This document shows positions 13,401 to 25,210 of a DNA stretch of 64,000 nucleotides, one piece after another. Numbering within the stretch: the stretch's first letter is position 1; every line of letters begins with the position of its first letter. The notes under the pieces are model-generated. The model was not told the origin of the DNA. It was given only the letters and a program-made list of their open reading frames with translations, and searched no databases. Both the position numbers and the translations under genes were made by a program. This stretch comes from Diploscapter coronatus (lineage: Eukaryota; Nematoda; Chromadorea; Rhabditida; Rhabditidae), in the NCBI GenBank assembly GCA_964036155.1, contig OZ038423.1, positions 16,631,249 through 16,695,248 of the forward strand, given 5' to 3'.

Positions 13401-16400
13401 GTCAGACCGGATGCTTCTCCTTCTCGCTTTGAAGGACCAACGGATTGCTTTGTTGCCATGAAATCGAGCTGCCCAATCAACTCCCATGAAATGCATAAAA
13501 TGAGATGGAATTGTTGTTCGACCAGTCAACCAGTTAAAAGTACAACAACAATGATCAAAACTTGCACGACGTACCAATCCAATTGAATAGCCGAATGATA
13601 CAAACTTTAAGAAATTCAGAAGTGAATAGAAAACAATCGCAGTGATATGATTATGAGTAGGCTTAATTTCCATTTCGTTCTGTTTATTTTCAAAAGTGAG
13701 AATCGTGACATTTTCATGTGTTAGATGCTCATTCGATGATTTGGTTATCGGAAAGTTATTCAATAGCTCTAATAGCTCGGAGAGAACAATATTGTGTGCA
13801 AGTTTGTTTGCTAAATAGGAACCTATAAGCTTTGTCAACATTAGATTCTTTAGCATATTTCCTGGTGTGCCTCATGTGACAAGGACAGGCGACAGTCCAG
13901 TCGAATTCGTGTATTCTCCTTGTCCTTTCTTGCTTCCTTGCATCATGCTGCTGTTTGATGTGTTGGGCAGAAGGCAGAAGACACTAGGCTATTTGCCTTT
14001 CTCATTGCACACAGCAAACTTGTGCTTCTTCCTCTTCCAGGCAAAAACGGCAAAGCTGCCAAAATGCGCCAAGATGGAAGATAAGCAAATGAAGAGGAAA
14101 AAGGAAAGGAGGGGCGGAAGGGAAGAAGAGAAAGAAATGATATGCGAGAGTTAGAGGAGCTGGGCATCTGTCAAGGATGGCGAATGAAGGGAAATCCCCC
14201 AAGGACTAAGCAGCCAGGCAGTCAGGCAATGTCGATGAGATGAATGACGAAAATACCACGAACCATGGAAGCAAGCAAAAGATGGAAGAAGAATGGGGAC
14301 AAACTTGACTGAAATTGAGATTGAACCAATATGACGGGGGACTTTACTTGCAACATTCATATTTTTCTCTTTTCAATTCCAGGATATTGTGAAATCTTGC
14401 TTCATAAAGTGACAATTAAATATGGGAGACGCACTTTTTCCCATCATTAAAAAGATAAAAATTATAGCAAATTAAGGATCCTTTTTTGATTTATTTTATG
14501 AAAATCGCTAATATAATATACCATAGTTTCTCTAATTGAAGCCTCCTCTCTGTTCTCTATTGGAAGGCCCTCCCTCGAATTTCTAGATATACCCATTGCT
14601 CATATCAAATCATCTCAGAAAGGTTTTATGCGTTCCTAGTGTTTAGAGCACATTTACTTTTGATCCTAAGTTTCTACGTTCATCAGAATATAGTTATGAA
14701 TTTGTACTATCAGAGATATGGCGCTCTAAACGGTGTCTTCCATGTTTAATTGTCACCTGTATTAAGAGGTCTGAGCATGTCGAAACTAAACGTTTCAAAT
14801 GTAAAGAATATCGTATTGTCTTCAATTTTTGTTCACAAATTTACTAAAATCGGAAAAAGACACAGTCAAATGTTTAGAGTATATGAAATTTATCGTTTGT
14901 GAAGACTCCAAATTATCATTCTTCATTTCGAAATTTCAACAAATGGCAATTTTGTATTTTCAGGGTCGTTGCACTCGCGAGAATCCTAAATGCAAGTACC
15001 TGCACCCACCACAGCACATCAAGGACCAGTTGCTAATCAACGGTCGAAACAATCTGGCTCTGAAGAATCTGCTGTCGGCTCAGCTCAACCAGTCCGCTGC
15101 CAGCACGCAGCAACTCGCTGTCAATCCTCTGCTCGCTCAAATGGTAATTCGCTCTATTATTCACACTATTCAAACAGTTCTCGCGATCAAACTGTCATAA
15201 AAATTCTATCACGATTTCCAAATCGGGTTTTCTTCGCCATAAAAACGAAATCAAAATAGAAAGGCGATTTTATTTTGGTCGTGGAGGAAAAACAAAGTTA
15301 ATTATCTGTGCTGATGATGAAATGGCCATGAGTGTGCATTTAATGGATCCTTCCTCACTTCTAAAAATATTTAGCATTGATGAAAAATATAGAACGAGTT
15401 TTGATTTTTATTTTAAACTCGATGAAAAAATTTTCTTCCTATTATAACGAGAAATCATAAGCCTTTCCAATGAGTTTTCATTAACCGGAAAATTACTGCA
15501 TTTTCTTTCTAAAAATACATATTTCACGGAACAATAAACCTTATCCATTCATTTTTGGGGATTTTTGATTTTCACAAGTTAAAAAGACTCCAGTTTAATA
15601 GCCTTATTCAGCAACAGCAACAGGCAGTTGCAGCAGCGAACATTCTGCCCTCCTTGCCATACCCTTACTATCAAGGTCTGGTCTATTCACCCATCATCCA
15701 GCAGGACCCATACAACATCTCCCAGGTTTGTTTCCAGTCCCTGCCCGATTTGCCTCTCTTCTGTCCTATTTTCTATCCAGCTTAGCCACTTTGCACGTTC
15801 GTTTCTCGTTTCGGATTTCCTGCCCTGCGGTGTTAGTTTCGACGTCATCACTCGAATCGTTTCGGTTCTCTAATCCACGCACAAAACCAACTTTCAATCA
15901 ATTCCCTCTTCCATTCAGATCACTAACATTTTCACTTTATTATCCTCCCAAAATATTTCCATCTTTCACAATTTCAATAATATCAAACAGACTGCAAAGT
16001 GGTTTATTTTTTCTTTCAAACGATAAATTTGCATGGCTTTAAATTTGGCTGACGGCTGCTCTGTTTAGCTGCAATCAATGGCGAATGGAGGAGCAGCGGT
16101 ACAGGCAGCAGGGTTGGCTCAAGTGCAAGCAGCAGCTCAGGCTCAGGCTCAGGCTCAGGCCCAGGCCCAGGCAGTTGGACTGCTCGGGTCTCAGGCCTAT
16201 CTGGCTGCTGCAGCCACGACCCATCCCTCGGCTATAGCTGTGTCGACAGGCCATGCCCTACCCCAACAGTCATTCTCAATGGCCCAAGCCACTCAGATTG
16301 TGGCTGCCAATCGGAAACGAGCCCTGGAGGAGGACACGTCTGCATCGAGTCAATCAAGCACTGGCTCCTTCGATGCGGCTCACTTGCTCTCGCTCGCTGC

Positions 16401-18055
16401 TGCATCTCATGCGGTATCCCTTTATCAAGTATTGTGTGAATCTATTTTCATCGGATGTTAAATTTGTGTATTCTTGGAGATGGAACATATTGAATCAAAT
16501 TACCTAAAATGCCAAATAGAATAACACATTTCATAGACTTACCATGTTTCTAAATCGACAAATGAGTTGGCATTTGGATGAAAATGGATTCAGTTTTCGG
16601 AATCTTTTTGCCGTCCTTCCGTCGTATCTTTTGCTAGTAGCATTTTGCCATTGACATTTGTATTTGCGAGCTGCCTAGCCTTACATTTTCATTGCCTTAG
16701 TGCCTAGGCCCTTGGCTCTGCCCAAATTGTGGTCCTTGATTTGGATTGAATGACTGAATATTGATTATTGATTTATGGATTTCTGATCGGTTTTCCGTTT
16801 CCTTCACAACATTTTCTCTAATCATCGATTTGCTGCTTGTTTTGTTGTGATTCGATTTCAATTAGCCAGCCAGTCGGGCAGTTTCATTTCTCTTCTAACT
16901 CGGCGCGTGTTGTGGCATGGCTCTCATTCTTTGGGCTCCTTACAAAATCAGATCGTTCTTCGATTTATTTTGCCTAACAAACGAAAGCGATCTTGGATTT
17001 GTAAGATCAACTCCTATCATCGTAGCTATTATTTGATATATCGCCAAAATAAGTTAATTTTCCCAGCCTAGTCCCTCAGCCTGCGCCTCCAGCTTCCTCT
17101 CCTACCCCTGCAGCTCATCTTAATTCATGAGCTCTTCTTGATTTGCAGCATCCCGCATATTGCACTGCTCAATCATTCATTTTCAATGCATCTAGGCAGT
17201 CAGAATTGTGCCCGTAGTTGTAAATTGTAGGGTTCAAAAACGCTATTTGCATCTATGGATACTGGATTATTTTTTGTCGTTTTCATCGAATTTTCAAAGC
17301 CTATTTTGAACATTTGTTTACGAAGGGTCAATTTTTCTAAGTCACGAAAAACGGTAAAACATTATCGAGTATCAAAAATCCCCGCAGCTCGTTCCCTGCA
17401 TTTCCATCTTTGCGCTCTTTCTGCATTAATCCGTATCTGCATCTTCTCGTAGTGTTGTGTACAGACGGCATTTGTGGTTGCAAGTATTTAGCCTAGAAAT
17501 GACGACCATGCATTGTACGAATGGTGTTCTTGGTTTCAGGCTGGAGTGCCCTGCAAACGTCCTGCAGTGGACAAGAACGGAGCAGTGGTCTATCAGTCGA
17601 ATGCCCAGTCGGCCACTGCAGCAGCAGCTGCAGCACAGCAATTCAACCCTTATCTCCTACAGTCACTTCAACAAGGCGGGTACATTCCAGCCGTTTCATG
17701 TAAGTTTTTCGTGGTTATGGACTAAGAATTGGTTTAAATTATTGAGTAAGAAAAAGTTTTGTCCTTATTTTACACCAGGAATAACGTCAAAATGAATTTT
17801 GGCAAATTTTTTATATATTGCAATCATGGCAAAATCAACTAGCTTAGACCTCAAAATATTCGGCTTCATAGATATAGATGTTAGAAATTTGTTATATGTT
17901 CGGACAAATATCTCCTAAAATTTCGCATTAAGTTTAGCGAAGAAGAAAAATAATGCAATATCATTACACTTTTAATTAATTTAGTCGGCGAACAAAATAT
18001 ACTCCTCGATATTTCAGTTACTGGTGGTGCTACCCAATTGCCTCCTCGCTATTAG
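10416..18055 (+). CDS. mbl-1: muscleblind-like RNA-binding protein (MBL-1)
   Basis: Nine exons join in phase: 10416-10448, 10587-10682, 11010-11105, 11971-12003, 14964-15143, 15612-15725, 16069-16413, 17540-17699 and 18018-18055, giving about 364 aa. The start [11 protein letters not shown] and the KDSRWLQ run before the first finger match nematode muscleblind. One tandem CCCH pair is present: C47-x7-C55-x6-C62-x3-H66 and C81-x7-C89-x6-C96-x3-H100. The second finger is split between exons 4 and 5. Vertebrate MBNL proteins have two such pairs; nematodes have one. A QQQ/Ala-Gln-rich region (about 200-220) and a KRALEED stretch follow, and the tail ends PPRY. Muscleblind regulates alternative splicing and RNA localisation by binding YGCY motifs, mainly in muscle and neurons. 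Introns 3 and 4 carry foldback elements. Other isoforms from upstream starts or skipped exons are likely but were not resolved. Confidence 0.97.
11190..11763. mobile_element. foldback (MITE-like) element in mbl-1 intron 3
   Basis: The ends are perfect 14-bp inverted repeats, AAGTTTGGAAACTA at 11190-11203 and its complement at 11750-11763. Inside, about 11,345-11,475 pairs imperfectly with 11,560-11,680 in reverse orientation; both arms share AGGAACTCAG and GAAGTCAAAAAGT. The whole unit is a 574-bp palindrome-like, non-coding element, as expected for a non-autonomous DNA transposon. Target-site duplication could not be fixed by eye. Confidence 0.75.
14409..14756. mobile_element. MITE-like element with terminal inverted repeats in mbl-1 intron 4
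   Basis: GTGACAATTAAA-x-ATGG-x-AGAC begins at 14409 and its reverse complement ends at 14756, with about 20 of the first 25 positions matching. The 348-bp interior is AT-rich and non-coding. It sits about 200 bp before the exon for the end of the second zinc finger. Confidence 0.65.
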
Positions 18056-18700
18056 GCAATCCACAGTTCAACTCGTCAATTGTCAATTCTTCAAATTCGT
18101 CACCTACCCGACGCACCACGATTCAGTCTCTTCCTCTCCTCCAACTTCCCCCTGCACTTCTCCGCTTGTCCGCGCTTCTGACTCTGAGTCTGTTCACAGC
18201 CATTTCCCTGTGATTTGTGATTATCATCGGTGATTTCCGAGTAGAACATCCATAATCGTTAATCCACCAGTCCCCTTACACAGATCCTCCCTACTTACAA
18301 TTTGCCCTTGTCGCCTTACCCTTTCAAGCACATTTTCCTTTCTCTTTATTCATTCGTCTCTTCATTTTGGGATATTTTCTTCCCAATTTCGTTCATTTAT
18401 GATCTCGTTGAATTTCGATTTTATTGATTTTTTGTCCGTTTTTATTCTCTTCAGATATTCGATGTTGAGCAAAGCGGGTATGCGCCTGGTTAATCGCCAG
18501 AATCGCGCATAGATTGTGGGAATCTGGATTTTTCATTTCATTCGAAGATCAGTTCATTTCCCCATAACTCACATCAGTTCTGTTTCTCTGTTCAGTTTTC
18601 CGTTTTCGTTTTCGGTTTTCCGTTCTTGTATTCAGTTAGCTCGATTGCTAGTTGTCCTTCTATCTTCGCTTCTATCAGATATATTTCCTTGTACAGTTGC

Positions 18701-18748
18701 GTGAGCGGAGGCCTTCACCCGATCGCCTTCTGCAAGACCTCCGTTCAC
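18701..18748 (+). ncRNA. candidate hairpin in the mbl-1 3' region
   Basis: GTGAGCGGAGGCCTT (18701-18715) pairs with AAGACCTCCGTTCAC (18734-18748): 13 Watson-Crick pairs, one G-U pair and one mismatch around an 18-nt loop. It is transcribed-strand compatible with the mbl-1 3' UTR. It may be a structured regulatory element; the stem is short for a microRNA precursor. No known family was recognised. Confidence 0.35.
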
Positions 18749-18852
18749 ACAGACAGACAGAGCTTGCCAATCAGCATGTGTAATTAATTGCTAACAGCGA
18801 TTCCCCCATTTAGAGCGCACTTACCCATAGAATATATTGGAATTAGATAGAT

Positions 18853-18868
18853 GCTGCTGCTGCTGCAG
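18853..18868 (+). repeat. CTG trinucleotide run in the putative mbl-1 3' UTR
   Basis: Five CTG units are followed by CAG. As RNA this is a chain of YGCU words, the known binding preference of muscleblind proteins. Whether the 3' UTR reaches this far is not shown. Confidence 0.5.
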
Positions 18869-20526
18869 AATGATAACACGGAATAAGTTCAAAATTTCAA
18901 TGTTTCAATCATAACGAGTCCCAATAAGTATAGGATGATTCTAAATATCTATCCTATACGTTTAGGACATAAGCATGAACATTGAAAGAAAGAGTCCTTC
19001 TGAGTTATCTTTGAATCTAGCGGGTGATTCCAAGGTATAGGTGGATTTATGAGAGCCTAAGAGCGCATTCAGCTTTCGCTTGCTAGAAAATCTCTAGGAA
19101 TGCTCCGCTAAGAAACCCTTTCCAGTCCATCTCTCAAGCCTGTTCCAAAACCCCTTCCTTACTGCTATTCAAAATAGGCTGCACATCTAAAGGAACAAGT
19201 TTGATGATCACCTTTCAATGGTTTTATGTTATCGAAACAAAGCAGCTGTTCTGATTTGTGCTAAAACGAGCCCTTAGCCCTTAGCCGAAATGTAAGGTGT
19301 TGATTTGCGTGCGACGGGTCGGCATGCTCTTGTCTTTCCTTCTCTTTTCTCATCGAGTCGTCCATACAATTCTCCATTTATTCTATGATTTATGGTTCAA
19401 TTGATTTCGTTTCCTAGTTATGCACATTTTGACGTTTACTTTTCATTGTCAATTATATCTATTACTTCAGTTCGATTTTCCATCTCCTTCCTCGGTGATT
19501 CAATAGTCCGTTCTTTTCGCGATCTTGTCAAATTTTGTTGAACAACATTATACTTTATTCGATATTTTAAAGCGTTGTCTTTATTCATTATTGACTGAGA
19601 AAATTTTCCTATTTTTGCATATTTCTTCAAACAATTCTTATAGGGTTTCGAAATATTTTATTTTAAGAAAAGAAATAATTTGTTAAACGTCTAATAAATT
19701 CTTTAAAATTCTATTTGTGAAACCTGTTATGCACATTGAGGCGAATGCTGATGTGATGGAATGAAAATGGAAGGAAGGGGAATATAAACGAATCAAGGTA
19801 AAATATAAATGGCCTATGCGAATGGTGAAATGGCAGACGAAAACAAATACAGAAATGGAGGAGGAATGAAATTGAAATACCCGTCAAAATAGCCTAACCT
19901 GTCAATCAATTGCATCAGATTTGAGAAAAATGTAGAGGGGTTGCATATTTTTATCCATAAGAAGCAGTGGTGCTTCTTGGCCGAGTTATCCTCCTCGGAA
20001 GTGATTTTGTTCGCATTGCATCGCCGAAATATAGGCCTTTGTTGTTCATCGGAGCACTGCAAGTTATTCAGTCAATTGAAAAGTTGACGATAATATAAAC
20101 GATTGAGGAAAAGGTCTCGTGGCATACGTACTCGTCTGTATACTTCAGAATGAAGCTATATCGTCCACTTTTTCACGTTCATTAACGAAGAAAAACGTTT
20201 TCCTGCACAATGATTGCAGAACGTTAGTGGGAAGGGCTAAGGTTAGGATCCTCAAGTGGATGTGCCAAGTCTCATTCTTGGATATTTTTTTCCACATGAA
20301 TATGATCTGGGTTGTAAATAAGACTTATATGAAGAAAAAAAGAAAATTCTCTGACCGAAAAACTTCATATCACCCAAAATGAACATTTTCGCAAACGAAC
20401 TATTGCTTGTGCATGGTTGTGTGTGTGTGGCTATTTTGTCCTGATTTTTTGCACCGAAAACTTCTCAATCCCTCCATGAATTTGCCTTTCAAAGAGTAGT
20501 CATGTTACAAGACTCCAACGAAATAA

Positions 20527-23500
20527 CTAAACAACTGACCATCTGCGCATTCGATTCGCTCGCATTGACGGAGCATTCGGTGCAGAACCAAGTTGGCGAC
20601 TTTCAGATGAAGCCAATGCAGCTCGAGAAATGTGGGGAGATCTCTGCATTATTTATTTGACTATTATAAAGTGATTATGAAAAAACCTGTGCAATAGGTG
20701 TAGGAATCATTGATTTGAATCTTTGAGGAGCGGGAGGAATTGAACGGTTGAGAGGGGGAGTTGACGGAGAAGAGATTCCACTTGGATGACTATGATTTGC
20801 ATTGTCATTGACCTGATCCAATTGCTCAAAATCTGAACAGGTATTTGTATTGGCTAACTTGGAATTAAATTTAATGAACCATTAATCAATTGCTTGACTC
20901 GATTCAACCTCGGCGAATCATCCGAATTCGACATCTCATTTGGCTGGATAAACTTTATAGAGTTCACAGGAAGACTAGGTCTATCTACGATCTAAAAATG
21001 GATTTTTTCACCGAAATATTCAAACTAAATACCTTAGTCTCAATAATTTTAGCATGATCCCATTTGTTCTCATCAGATTTGTCCTCCCCAGCTTCCTCGA
21101 TTATGGATGACAAAGTCGGTGAAAATCGCTTCATTCGAATCCTCATTTTGGCGACGCCGATCATTCTTCGCAAATAAACCAATTGCTCTTCCTCTTCTTC
21201 AGCAGCCCCATCAATCAAATCTATAATTTCGACATCAGTTTATTTTATATCATTTATCTCTGACAAACTGGCCACAAGATCAAAATCTCTTAGAAAGTTG
21301 TCAAACTTTGGATTGTCTTAATTTTCAGTATCATCTCCTATGGTTAATTTATTGATAATCGTGATAAATATGGACAACACGGAGTTGACAAAACGCAAAA
21401 GTTACAAAATTCCCGTTTTTCTTCCGACACAATCCTATCATCTACTATTAACGCCTTCATTTTCGTATTTCGTCAAATCTACAGGGTGCGGGAAACGTTC
21501 TGTAGACAAATTAGAATTGAAATATATCATCTTCTATGATTTCGAAATTCGAATAAAAAATTTAGTATTTTTGAAATCTCCACATCAAAATTCTAGTCGG
21601 ACAAAATCATGTTGGCATCGTCGGAATTCAGGATTTACCTGTGAAGTAGGCTCTGGCAGGAACGGCAACAGCTCTCTTTGGCTGTGGTAAATAATTTCCA
21701 TTGGCATCTCGGATGGGCCATTCTTCATCCGCATTATCGTAGATTATTTCGAAATCTCCCAAAGCAGGCTATAAATTATGACATTCTATGATGCCTTCGT
21801 GTAATCCCCCACCTCGATTCTGTAGTTTTGCTGCTCCTTTTGAACCTTCAAAACTCGTGCCTGCATCATCGACAAAATCTTTCGCTTTCTTCGTTTCAAA
21901 TTCTGACAGATTTGCCAAATCACACAGAATCCTGGAGTAATTAAATTAAGAAGGAAAATGACGAGTTCATATGATCATAAATTACCCATGAATAGAATAA
22001 GCAACAGAGCTGAAATTCCAACGAGAAATAGTCGAAAATATCTTGGATCCTCTTGCCAATTCAGATTATCCCAGCCTGATAAAATAAGCTAGATTGGCAA
22101 AAAGGAAATTATAAATTGCTCACCAGATTCTCCAGCTATTCGAAATGATATGCAACTTTCTATTGGACCATTCGACCCGTCGCAGAATAATCTTAGAAGA
22201 ATAATCGAACCCGCGATTTTAGAAGCATCTTCCTGATTTCCATCAAACTGAAAAGTCATAATTGGGAATTTAAATTCGAAATTTAAATCATGTTAGCAAA
22301 AGAATTTAGATTTATCCTTCAGTCTGAGGTAAACTATCGTCATCGTATATTCTTACAATGGAAGATATTGATTTAAATCCAATTTCTAAAGTTTTCATGA
22401 GAATATCATAAGCAATTCATTCAACTAAAGAAACTCTCATTCAAAAGTATTTGATTTTTTTTTAAAATTAAACATATTCCGAATAAAAAGTCTATTAAGA
22501 ATACTTTTCGATTTACTGTTCAGAGTGCGCAAAAATCTGATGGTTTTTCTTATTTAAGGTTCAGGTTTTGAAACTCTTAAATTCATGCCAAAAGAAATAA
22601 GTTGATTCAAGTGGTTAGCATTGAAATACGAGAAGATGATATTCGTTACTTGAGAAGTTTTTCGACATTATTATTTATAATTTATTTTTGAAAGAAAATC
22701 AAAAGTAGACCAAATTTTCTGCGCACCATGTACTAAGTAATCTACAATACTCACGATAATGTACGCCTTGGAGAACAGGCTTTCAATATGGAATAGATTG
22801 TTGGACATTTCAGCCAGCCTATGTCTGGCATTTTCGAATTGAGTCGTCCTAATTCGGCATCCTCGTGTTGTATCCACATCTAGAGAGTAAATATTTCTTG
22901 CAAAATCAGAGACAATCAGTTACTTTGCTGCGATACTAGAGGCGATAGCAGATTGACAATTCCATGTTTTGGAGGCAAATTGAAGACAGGCACAGAATTG
23001 TTCCATTGCAGGACTGTGGATCTGCATTCATCTAAATGGGTAGATGTTTATCTGTCGAGATGCATCGATCATTCTACTGTTTGAATTATTATGAAAAAAT
23101 AGTAAATTCCTAACTAAATTTTAGCAATCGATAACTATTTGATCATTGCGACTTCAGTAATAGATCGATACTCAATATTTTCAGGAAAAATTAGGTGTAA
23201 ACTCTCAAATTTCCTGGTTTATCACCATGAGCGGTGTTTTACGAATCTGATAGTGAATCTAAAACAGGTATCAAAATGCGACTGTCCGGGCATGTAAGCC
23301 CGAAAACCGTTTTATGTAGTCGAGAAATGATACAAACTAATTCTATACCAATTTCGTTTGCAATTCCTTCATTTCGTAAAACGGTTCTCGGGCTTTCCAG
23401 CACAAACGATACCATTTCTACTATTTCTGGTTTAAGATTGGTTAGCAGTATCATGAAATTTCACTAACAGTAAAAAGCACAGCCAATTTAAAGTCAACGC

Positions 23501-24621
23501 TTGAAAATCTTTCCTGATCAGATAAATTTAAGTTACCTATATTTGGCACGCAACGACTTATTGAATTGTGAAAAATCGGAGCATCCTTAGGGCAAATGCA
23601 GGAGCACTGAAATGAAAACAATTCGTTTACAAGGCAGACGATACGAATCTTACAGTGATCAAAGTTGAATTATTCGTTAAGGCTCCGAAAAGAGTGTGGC
23701 ATTCTGCTGGACAAAGGGCTGAGACAATCTGATCTGGCTTATTTGGCTCGCGAACTGAAGATCAGTTTAAATTTACTCAAGGATTCGTTTTTCTTTCTAT
23801 TTTTCAAGTAGAAACTATGAGACCAAACATTCTATCTAGCTAATGGCTATTGATTATTCGTTATCGCGTTTATCTAGCATGGGCAATAATTGCATAAATC
23901 ACCATTCCTTACCTACAGAACTAACAATGGATTTGACGAAGAACGCAGGCGAGGCAGAAGCGATCGAGGCAATAATCGATATAATCAAACTGCTGGACAC
24001 AGGAGTAGAAGTCGGAAAATGCATCGACAGGAAAATGAAGAAAGGAAGAGGAATTTACATGAGACGAGGTATAAAATGAGAAGAAAGGGAGGATGAAGAC
24101 AGAAGACAGTGAGATAGAGGATAGAGGAAGAGAAGGGAAAGGGAAGGTTGGTTGATGAAGAGTAGTGATACAAAGAGAAAGACCTTGGAAGGAGAAGGAG
24201 AGGAAGAAAGGGGTCGAATCGACAGAAACAAGGGTAGATCTATCAGCAGCTGCAGAAATGAAGGAAGGTAGGGAGAGAAGCCAAATCCGGAGTTCAACAG
24301 ATACGATGATAGTGGAAATTCGACCGATCGAGAGGGGGAGTGAAAGGAGGAGGGGATGATGACTTTACGAGATGGAATGGATGACAGACTCTGATGGCAG
24401 TAAATCATCTCTGTCGAAGGAGAGGCAAAAGCTGACGTCCTACTCACGGTTAACACAAATCGATCCGGGCTAATCCTTTTTCGCGTGCCTATCTGCATCA
24501 GAATAAACGTGTTTGCATGAAGAACGAATGTCAATGGTCGAATTGATAATGTGTAAATATCAATTCTGACTATTTTATCATAAATATCATAATCTTCAAA
24601 ATATTCTACAACTAGGTTCAT
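20527..24621 (-). CDS. single-pass membrane protein with Cys-rich ectodomain, tentatively shavenoid-like
   Basis: Exons joined in phase, listed from the 3' end: 20527-20643, 20687-20832, 20880-20991, 21033-21220, 21269-21316, 21639-21768, 21813-21931, 21986-22075, 22124-22247, 22755-22879, 22924-23031, 23537-23606, about 23654-23737 and, less surely, 24448-24621. This makes about 544 aa. The ectodomain has CPAEC, then CSCICPKDAPIF and CVPNIDECR, then a globular part. One membrane segment follows (RLFLVGISALLLILFM), with a basic KRRKRK stop-transfer and a long tail that is acidic at first, later Ser/Pro-rich. The Cys cluster, the VPVFNLPPKHG run and the membrane-proximal layout recall Drosophila shavenoid, a trichome/actin-patterning protein, but this is a recollection-level match. 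No signal peptide was found, so the true N-terminus is unresolved; the acceptor before CPAEC is also uncertain (phase favours AAG|CCA over the stronger upstream TTCAG). Confidence 0.6.
23297..23394. repeat. imperfect foldback in an intron of the shavenoid-like gene
   Basis: AGCCCGAAAACCGTTTTA (23297-23314) is the near-perfect reverse complement of 23377-23394, with one mismatch. Weaker pairing continues inward and outward over about 23,240-23,450. It is probably a MITE remnant. Confidence 0.55.
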
Positions 24622-24814
24622 TTGAAAGCTGGACTTATCTATAGTTTGACAGAAATCTTGGATTCTCAACTTTCAAAGTTGCTGAAAAATCGAAGGAAAA
24701 TATTTCGTTAGCCAACTATTTTATTGGCATGTACTCAAAATTCAGGATTTTCCCCAATCAATTAACCATATAATAATGTTTAATATTTTTCAAAAAGAAT
24801 AAGATGAAGGAGAA

Positions 24815-24821
24815 AAGTTTA
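24815..24821 (-). terminator. possible polyadenylation signal of the CPG4-like gene
   Basis: On the minus strand the sequence reads CAATAAAC, about 390 nt past the stop codon. It is the first AATAAA I noticed downstream and lies before the next gene on the same strand. Confidence 0.35.
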
Positions 24822-25210
24822 TTGAGGCTCGTTAATTTTACCGAAAAGAAACTGAGCAAAGATGTGGAAAATTTTTTCTATTTGCTAATCATGTATCAGA
24901 AAGATTTCGAGTAAATATATATGTTCATTCGCAATTTACGTTTACCACTTGCATAATATTTATGTCGTCTGATGTCTGGCATATTCAATTCTGCTAAAAT
25001 AGCCTTTTCATATTGAAACATTTAGTAGAAAGGAAATAAGTTTATTTAAAATGCAAGAATAAATAAATCGTTTCTTGACATGATTACCCGGTTTGATGCT
25101 GAGAAAATTATGAGTCGTCAATAAATTCGATGCTATCTCTGAAGAATGCCCTCATAAACCCGCATTTTAGCCAACAGATAAATAAATCTCTAGATAATAA
25201 AACGAAAATA

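Larger units (their letters stand above)
18056..20526. other. mbl-1 3' UTR and convergent intergenic space
   Basis: This 2.5-kb interval separates the mbl-1 stop from the 3' end of the opposite-strand membrane-protein gene. It holds a candidate RNA hairpin at 18701-18748 and a CTG run at 18853-18868, listed separately. No further gene was supported. Confidence 0.6.

Noticed and set aside
21221..21268. In-frame TAA in the shavenoid-like gene
   Set aside because: It lies in a 48-nt GT-AG intron (donor GTTTGT, acceptor TTATAG) that keeps phase.
24055..24447. Continuation of a 204-codon minus-strand frame
   Set aside because: Only the first part (to a GTGAGT donor at 24447) looks coding; the rest is low-complexity Ser/Leu/Pro from C/T-rich sequence.
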